A stretch of 9,779 bases of DNA. It comes from Microbacteriaceae bacterium UBA1487. GTDB taxonomy: Bacteria > Actinomycetota > Actinomycetes > Actinomycetales > Microbacteriaceae. Positions 6,722 to 9,779 of the stretch are shown here, in pieces; position 1 is the first letter of the stretch, and every line of letters starts with the position of its first letter. The notes below the pieces were generated by a model. The model worked only from the letters and a program-made list of their open reading frames with translations. It was not told the DNA's origin and did not search any database. Location of the stretch: NCBI GenBank assembly GCA_002325245.1, contig DCRR01000009.1, forward strand, positions 84,045-93,823. The letters run 5' to 3'. The position numbers were made by a program, and so were the translations under genes.

Positions 6722-7633
6722 CTACTTCGACGGCGGGGTCGCCCCGCCGAGGAAACCGTTGCCGATGCCCTTGATCGCCTCGGTGAGCTCGCTCGGAATG
6801 ATCCAGAGCTTGTTCGAGTCGCCGTTGGCGAGCTTGGGGAGGATCTGCAGGTACTCGTAGGCGAGGAGCTTCTCGTCGGGGTTGCCCTTGTGGATCGCCT
6901 CGAACACGGTGCGAATCGCCTCCGCTTCACCCTCGGCACGCAGCACCGCGGCCTTGGCGTCACCCTCGGCCTGCAGGATCGCCGCCTGACGCGCACCCTC
7001 CGCCTCGAGAATGGCCGACTGCTTCGTGCCCTCGGCCGTCAGGATCGCGGCGCGACGGTCGCGCTCGGCGCGCATCTGCTTCTCCATCGAGTCCTGGATC
7101 GAGTGCGGCGGGTCGATCGCCTTCAGTTCGACGCGGCCGACGCGGATGCCCCACTTGCCGGTCGCCTCATCCAGCACGATGCGCAGCTGCCCGTTGATGT
7201 TGTCGCGGCTCGTGAGCGCCTCTTCGAGGTTGAGGCCGCCGACGACGTTGCGGAGCGTCGTGGTCGTGAGCTGCTCGACAGCGCCGAGGTAGTTGGCGAT
7301 CTCGTAGGTGGCCGCGCGCGCGTCGATCACCTGGAAGTACACGACCGTGTCGATCGAGACCACGAGGTTGTCCTCGGTGATCACCGGCTGCGGCGGGAAT
7401 GAGACGACCTGCTCGCGCATGTCGACGAGCGGACGGACCCGGTCGATGAACGGCACCAGGATGTTGAGGCCGGGGGAGAGGGTCTTGTGGTACTTCCCGA
7501 GCCGTTCCACGACACCGGCGTAGGCCTGCGGGATGATCCGGATCGCGCGGAACAGCGTGGTGAGCACGAAGACGCCGAGCACCACCAGCAGGGCGATGAT
7601 GAACAGCTGCCCGATGATGTCACCGAATTCCAT
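6722..7633 (-). CDS. SPFH/band-7 (stomatin/QmcA-like) membrane protein
   Basis: SPFH proteins assemble into large membrane-anchored cages or scaffolds and often regulate membrane proteases such as FtsH. The 303-residue product has one N-terminal membrane helix (about 8-29), then the SPFH domain beginning RIIPQAYAGVVERLGKY (32-48) and including LSPGLNILVPFIDRV (52-66) and WGIRVGRVELKAIDPP (161-176). A coiled-coil arm made of four 11-residue AEG repeats (195-238) follows, and then a conserved tail (about 253-293). It resembles E. coli QmcA and mycobacterial Rv1488. The ATG is preceded by AAGGA (7640-7644, minus strand) at 6 bases and lies 23 bp after the nfeD stop. The frame is open further upstream, but that part overlaps nfeD and looks like shadow sequence. 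NfeD-SPFH pairing is a well-known conserved gene couple. Confidence 0.95.
   Translation of the reverse strand: MEFGDIIGQLFIIALLVVLGVFVLTTLFRAIRIIPQAYAGVVERLGKYHKTLSPGLNILVPFIDRVRPLVDMREQVVSFPPQPVITEDNLVVSIDTVVYFQVIDARAATYEIANYLGAVEQLTTTTLRNVVGGLNLEEALTSRDNINGQLRIVLDEATGKWGIRVGRVELKAIDPPHSIQDSMEKQMRAERDRRAAILTAEGTKQSAILEAEGARQAAILQAEGDAKAAVLRAEGEAEAIRTVFEAIHKGNPDEKLLAYEYLQILPKLANGDSNKLWIIPSELTEAIKGIGNGFLGGATPPSK
6920..7051 (-). repeat. Four tandem 33-bp quasi-repeats encoding 11-residue AEG units
   Basis: Within the SPFH gene, residues 195-238 divide exactly into four units of 11 residues: AAILTAEGTKQ, SAILEAEGARQ, AAILQAEGDAK and AAVLRAEGEAE. Each has hydrophobic residues at unit positions 3-4 and AEG at 6-8. 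An 11-residue period is typical of hendecad coiled coils with little supercoil. The DNA shows corresponding 33-bp similarity, with some divergence at third positions. Confidence 0.9.
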
Positions 7634-7656
7634 GAGAGATCCTTTCGCGGGTGAAC

Positions 7657-8163
7657 TCAGACGCCGGGGGAGCCGGGCGCTTCGGCAGAGCCTTCGGGGG
7701 CGACCTCGACGCTGGCGCCGTCGACGCGCGTGACGACGACGCGGTCGCCCTCGTCCAGCGCGGCATCGGGAGCCTGACGAGCGAGCCGGGCCGTCCAGGT
7801 CTCGCCGTTGTCGAGTTTGACGATTCCCGCGCCCTCGACGAAGCGCGTCGTGACGCGGCCTCCCAGGTCGAAAAGCGCATCCACGTTGCTCTTCGCCGGG
7901 TCGGCGCTCTTCTTGAGCGCCTTCAGCAGCAGCGGACGGATCGTGAAGATCAGCAGCCCGGAGATGACCGCGGCGAGGCCGATCTGCAGCCACCACGGGC
8001 CGCCCAGAAGGTTCGTGCCGAGCCCGCCGAGCAGACTGCCTGCGGCGATCATGAGGAACGTGAACTCGAGGGTGAGCAGTTCGACGACGATGAACAGGAA
8101 GACGAACACCAGCCAGATGATCCACAGATACTGCGTCAGATCGAGCCACATCGGCGCGTTCAC
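7657..8163 (-). CDS. NfeD-family membrane protein with C-terminal OB domain
   Basis: This is a short NfeD protein of 168 residues, the usual partner of an SPFH protein, and is thought to bind it through the soluble C-terminal domain. Hydrophobic helices lie at about 11-30 (YLWIIWLVFVFLFIVVELL), 35-54 and 58-76, followed by a basic turn and the OB-fold region (about 100-157), with GRVTTRFVEGAGIVKLDNG and a DEGDRVVVTRVDG segment. The N-terminal ClpP-like protease domain of long NfeD proteins is absent. I chose the GTG at 8163 because GGAG (8172-8175, minus strand) lies 8 bases before it. The ATG at 8151 is a close alternative, 4 codons shorter, with AAGGG 11 bases upstream. It is the first gene of the minus-strand unit nfeD-SPFH-phosphodiesterase. 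Confidence 0.88.
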   Translation of the reverse strand: MNAPMWLDLTQYLWIIWLVFVFLFIVVELLTLEFTFLMIAAGSLLGGLGTNLLGGPWWLQIGLAAVISGLLIFTIRPLLLKALKKSADPAKSNVDALFDLGGRVTTRFVEGAGIVKLDNGETWTARLARQAPDAALDEGDRVVVTRVDGASVEVAPEGSAEAPGSPGV

Positions 8164-8200
8164 CCTTCGTGCTCCGTCGGCGCTTTCCGACGTTGGCTCG

Positions 8201-8209
8201 ACGCTATCA
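8201..8209 (-). promoter_or_regulatory. Candidate extended -10 for the nfeD operon
   Basis: Read on the minus strand, TGATAGCGT (8209 down to 8201) is a TGN-extended TANNNT -10 element. Transcription would begin near 8194, leaving a leader of about 30 bases that contains the GGAG ribosome site of nfeD. No -35 match is seen in the G/C-rich sequence upstream, which is tolerable for an extended -10 promoter. Confidence 0.45.
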
Positions 8210-8251
8210 CCCCCGGGCACAGCGGGCGGGGACGAGTTGCGGCCTCGGGAT

Positions 8252-8260
8252 TGCTACAGT
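8252..8260 (+). promoter_or_regulatory. Candidate extended -10 for the SDR gene, predicted leaderless
   Basis: TGCTACAGT (8252-8260) is a TGN-extended TANNNT element. Only 8 bases separate it from the GTG start at 8269, so transcription is expected to begin at or within a base or two of the start codon. There is no Shine-Dalgarno sequence in front of the GTG. Together these indicate a leaderless mRNA, a common arrangement in actinobacteria. It lies back to back with the nfeD promoter in the same 105-bp gap. Confidence 0.5.
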
Positions 8261-8268
8261 CGAGACTC

Positions 8269-9048
8269 GTGAACAGCGCCGCAGACTCGACCGTCCTCCC
8301 TCCCGCCTCTCTCGACGGCGTTCGCGCCCTCGTCACCGGATCCTCTCGTGGGATCGGCGCCGACACGGCGGGCTATCTCGCCGCCGCCGGCGCCAAGGTC
8401 GTCATCAACTTCCGAGCCAAGGCGCCGCGCGCCGACAAGGTCGTCGCGAGCATCGTCAACGCCGGGGGAGAGGCGCTCGCCATCGGCGCCGATCTCACCT
8501 CGCCGGAGTCGGTCGCGACCATGATGGGAACCATCGAGGAGGCCTGGGGCGGACTGGACCTGCTCGTGCTGAATGCCTCCGGCGGCATGGAGAGCGGCAT
8601 GGGCGAGGACTACGCGCTGCGCCTGAACCGCGACGCCCAGGTCAACGTGCTCGAGTCGGCGCTGCCGCTCATGAAGGCCGGCGGTCGCGTCGTGTTCGTC
8701 ACGAGCCACCAGGCGCACTTCATCAACACGGTTTCGACGATGCCCGAGTACGAGCCGGTCGCCCGCAGCAAGCGCGCGGGCGAGGATGCACTGCGCGAGC
8801 GACTGCCGATGCTTGCCGAGAAGGGCATCGAGTTCGTCGTCGTGTCGGGCGACATGATCGAAGGCACCATCACCGCGACGCTGCTCGACCGGGCGCGCCC
8901 CGGCGCCATCGAAGCGCGTCGCGAGGAGGCGGGCAAGCTGTTCACCGTCTCCGAGTTCGCGGCCGAGGTCGCCCACGCGGCGATCGACCCGATTCCCGCC
9001 GACAACACGCGCTACGTCGGCGACGTGAGCGGCTTCCAGCAGGCCTGA
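8269..9048 (+). CDS. Atypical short-chain dehydrogenase/reductase (SDR)
   Basis: The 259-residue protein has a Rossmann fold: cofactor motif TGSSRGIG (23-30), an adenine-pocket aspartate in GADLT (73-77), LNASGG (101-106) in place of the usual NNAG, and strand VVFVTSH (141-147) with Ser146 where the catalytic serine belongs. The active-site helix reads EPVARSKRAGEDAL: Lys168 of YxxxK is present, but the residue four before it is Val164, not Tyr. A tyrosine, Tyr161, sits seven residues before the lysine. The basic residue in strand 2 (INFRAK, 46-51) suggests NADP(H), though that is inference. The substrate is unknown; the enzyme may have shifted chemistry or be a binding protein. The GTG start is set by its nearness to the candidate promoter. 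The Nudix gene follows after 1 bp, so they form an operon. Confidence 0.88.
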   Translation: MNSAADSTVLPPASLDGVRALVTGSSRGIGADTAGYLAAAGAKVVINFRAKAPRADKVVASIVNAGGEALAIGADLTSPESVATMMGTIEEAWGGLDLLVLNASGGMESGMGEDYALRLNRDAQVNVLESALPLMKAGGRVVFVTSHQAHFINTVSTMPEYEPVARSKRAGEDALRERLPMLAEKGIEFVVVSGDMIEGTITATLLDRARPGAIEARREEAGKLFTVSEFAAEVAHAAIDPIPADNTRYVGDVSGFQQA

Positions 9049-9049
9049 G

Positions 9050-9511
9050 ATGGCGCACCGGGCGCTCTCGCGCGTCCTGCTCGTTGACGAGCACGATCGC
9101 GTGCTCATGTTCCTGCAGTACGGCAAGACGCGGGACGTCCCGCCGCGCTGGATCACCCCCGGCGGGGGAGTGGACCCGGGGGAGACGCACGACGACGCCG
9201 CGAAGCGCGAGGTCTACGAAGAGACCGGGCTGCGCCTGAAGACGGTCGGGGCCCCGTTCCTCGACGAGGATTTCGACCCCGATCAGCGCTGGCATCCGTA
9301 CCAGACCGGTCATTGGGCCTGGTATCTGGAGCGGGTCACCGAGTTCGAGCCGTCCCGCGAGGAGTGGACCGACGAGGAGCGCGTCGACATCGTCGAGTGG
9401 CGCTGGATCCCGCTGGCGGAACTCGACGGCGGCGAAGTCGACGGGTTCGAGCTGGAGCCCGCCCGTCTGGCGGATCTCGTGCGCACGGGGCTCGCGCGAC
9501 TCGCTGGCTGA
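9050..9511 (+). CDS. Nudix hydrolase
   Basis: Nudix enzymes cleave nucleoside diphosphates linked to another group, releasing a phosphate-containing leaving group in a Mg-dependent reaction. The 153-residue protein carries a complete Nudix box at 39-61 matching Gx5Ex7REUxEExGU: Gly39, Glu45, Arg53-Glu54, Glu57-Glu58, Gly60 and Leu61. The strand before it, RWITPGGG, and the later WRWIPLAEL (117-125) are also typical. No extra domain indicates a substrate; the overall type resembles the MutT/ADP-ribose pyrophosphatase-like single-domain group. The ATG begins 1 bp after the SDR stop, with only AGG (9041-9043) as a ribosome site, so translation is probably coupled to the SDR. A functional link between the two, for example around a nucleotide cofactor, is possible but unproven. 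Confidence 0.93.
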   Translation: MAHRALSRVLLVDEHDRVLMFLQYGKTRDVPPRWITPGGGVDPGETHDDAAKREVYEETGLRLKTVGAPFLDEDFDPDQRWHPYQTGHWAWYLERVTEFEPSREEWTDEERVDIVEWRWIPLAELDGGEVDGFELEPARLADLVRTGLARLAG

Positions 9512-9779
9512 CGGGGGCGCCTTCGTTATGTCAGCTACGACGGTGGAATCTCGGAGCACCGTGACACCGGGATTGCTCACACCGTCCGCCTGACGCGGCA
9601 CCGGGGCGCTCCGAGCGCCCTCGTGTGCGCCGACAGCGGCATCGACGGGTCCCGCTCGTCATTGTTGGCGCCCGAATCGCCGTCGCTGCGCTGCGCAACC
9701 CGGACACCACCAGGCGACAAGCCGCGCCTGACCCGTGCAGATGGGCCCCGTTCGGCCCCTGTGGCTCGCATCCGATAAT
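9512..9779. other. 268-bp terminal region without a recognisable gene
   Basis: No frame here has both a credible start with ribosome site and protein-like composition. Short open frames on both strands (for example minus 9577-9771 and a plus frame ending with TAA at 9776-9778) have Arg/Ser/Pro-rich, shadow-like translations. The region contains the inverted repeat at 9604-9620. It ends in GATAAT (9774-9779), which resembles a -10 element with a poor TTCGGC 17 bp upstream, perhaps the promoter of a gene beyond the window. Confidence 0.5.
9604..9620. terminator. GC-rich inverted repeat, possible terminator after the Nudix gene
   Basis: GGGCGCTC (9604-9611) and GAGCGCCC (9613-9620) form an exact 8-bp inverted repeat around a single C. 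As RNA this would fold with about six G-C pairs and a five-base loop. There is no T tract on either side, and it starts 92 bases after the Nudix stop. It could be a U-less terminator or a protein-binding palindrome; the sequence does not decide between them. Confidence 0.4.

Noticed and set aside
7634..8149. Upstream extension of the SPFH frame
   Set aside because: It overlaps nfeD almost completely and translates to Arg/Pro-rich shadow sequence; the ATG at 7633 has a good ribosome site and begins the membrane helix.
7651..8268. Upstream extension of the SDR frame
   Set aside because: It runs antisense through nfeD and the divergent promoters, with a non-protein-like translation; the SDR fold begins just after the GTG at 8269.
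9577..9771. Small minus-strand open frame at the end of the window
   Set aside because: No ribosome site or known motif, and an Arg/Ser/Pro-rich composition; it also spans the palindrome.
9700..9779. Possible tRNA or start of a structured RNA near the right end
   Set aside because: I looked for a T-loop (GTTCGAAT-like) and paired acceptor arms and found neither; only GGCCCC-type G/C runs are present.
1..9779. Mobile elements, CRISPR array, phage, toxin-antitoxin or defence genes
   Set aside because: No transposase or integrase motifs, terminal repeats, direct-repeat/spacer pattern or abrupt change in composition was seen; every gene is a conserved chromosomal type.

Overview
This window comes from a high-GC Gram-positive bacterium, most likely an actinobacterium of the Microbacteriaceae (Microbacterium-like). 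Three things point there: the strong G/C bias at third codon positions, an RbpA protein (found only in actinobacteria), and the gene order pafC-tatA-tatC-helY. That order matches the one I recall in Mycobacterium tuberculosis (Rv2095c to Rv2092c). The genus is inference; no rRNA or other phylogenetic marker is present.

Layout. Bases 1-5330 are read on the plus strand: the tail of a pafC-like WYL regulator, tatA and tatC (twin-arginine translocase), a Ski2-like helicase (helY), and an apolipoprotein N-acyltransferase (lnt). Spacing is tight from tatA onward (3 bp, 9 bp, 0 bp), so tatA-tatC-helY-lnt looks like one operon. A perfect 10-bp hairpin then separates lnt from the convergent rbpA. Bases 5397-8163 are read on the minus strand: rbpA with its own leader, and a three-gene unit in the order nfeD, SPFH/band-7 protein, glycerophosphodiester phosphodiesterase. 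A 105-bp divergent promoter region follows. Bases 8269-9511 are a plus-strand pair, an atypical short-chain dehydrogenase and a Nudix hydrolase 1 bp apart. The last 268 bases hold no convincing gene, only a GC-rich inverted repeat.

How the genes fit together. Most act at or on the membrane: Tat exports folded proteins, Lnt acylates exported lipoproteins, NfeD and the SPFH protein form a membrane-organising pair, and the phosphodiesterase recycles phospholipid head groups. HelY (RNA/DNA unwinding), RbpA (RNA polymerase and primary sigma factor partner) and the PafC fragment (DNA-damage response regulator family) are information-processing genes. The SDR and Nudix genes are probably small-molecule or housekeeping enzymes of unknown substrate.

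Overall this is conserved chromosomal core. I found no mobile element, CRISPR array, defence system, toxin-antitoxin pair or biosynthetic cluster, and I do not claim a new system. The points most worth a second look are the SDR that lacks the tyrosine of its YxxxK motif and seems to be read from a leaderless mRNA, the exact 11-residue repeat in the SPFH protein, the cysteine-free RbpA, and a CxxC motif in the helicase insert.
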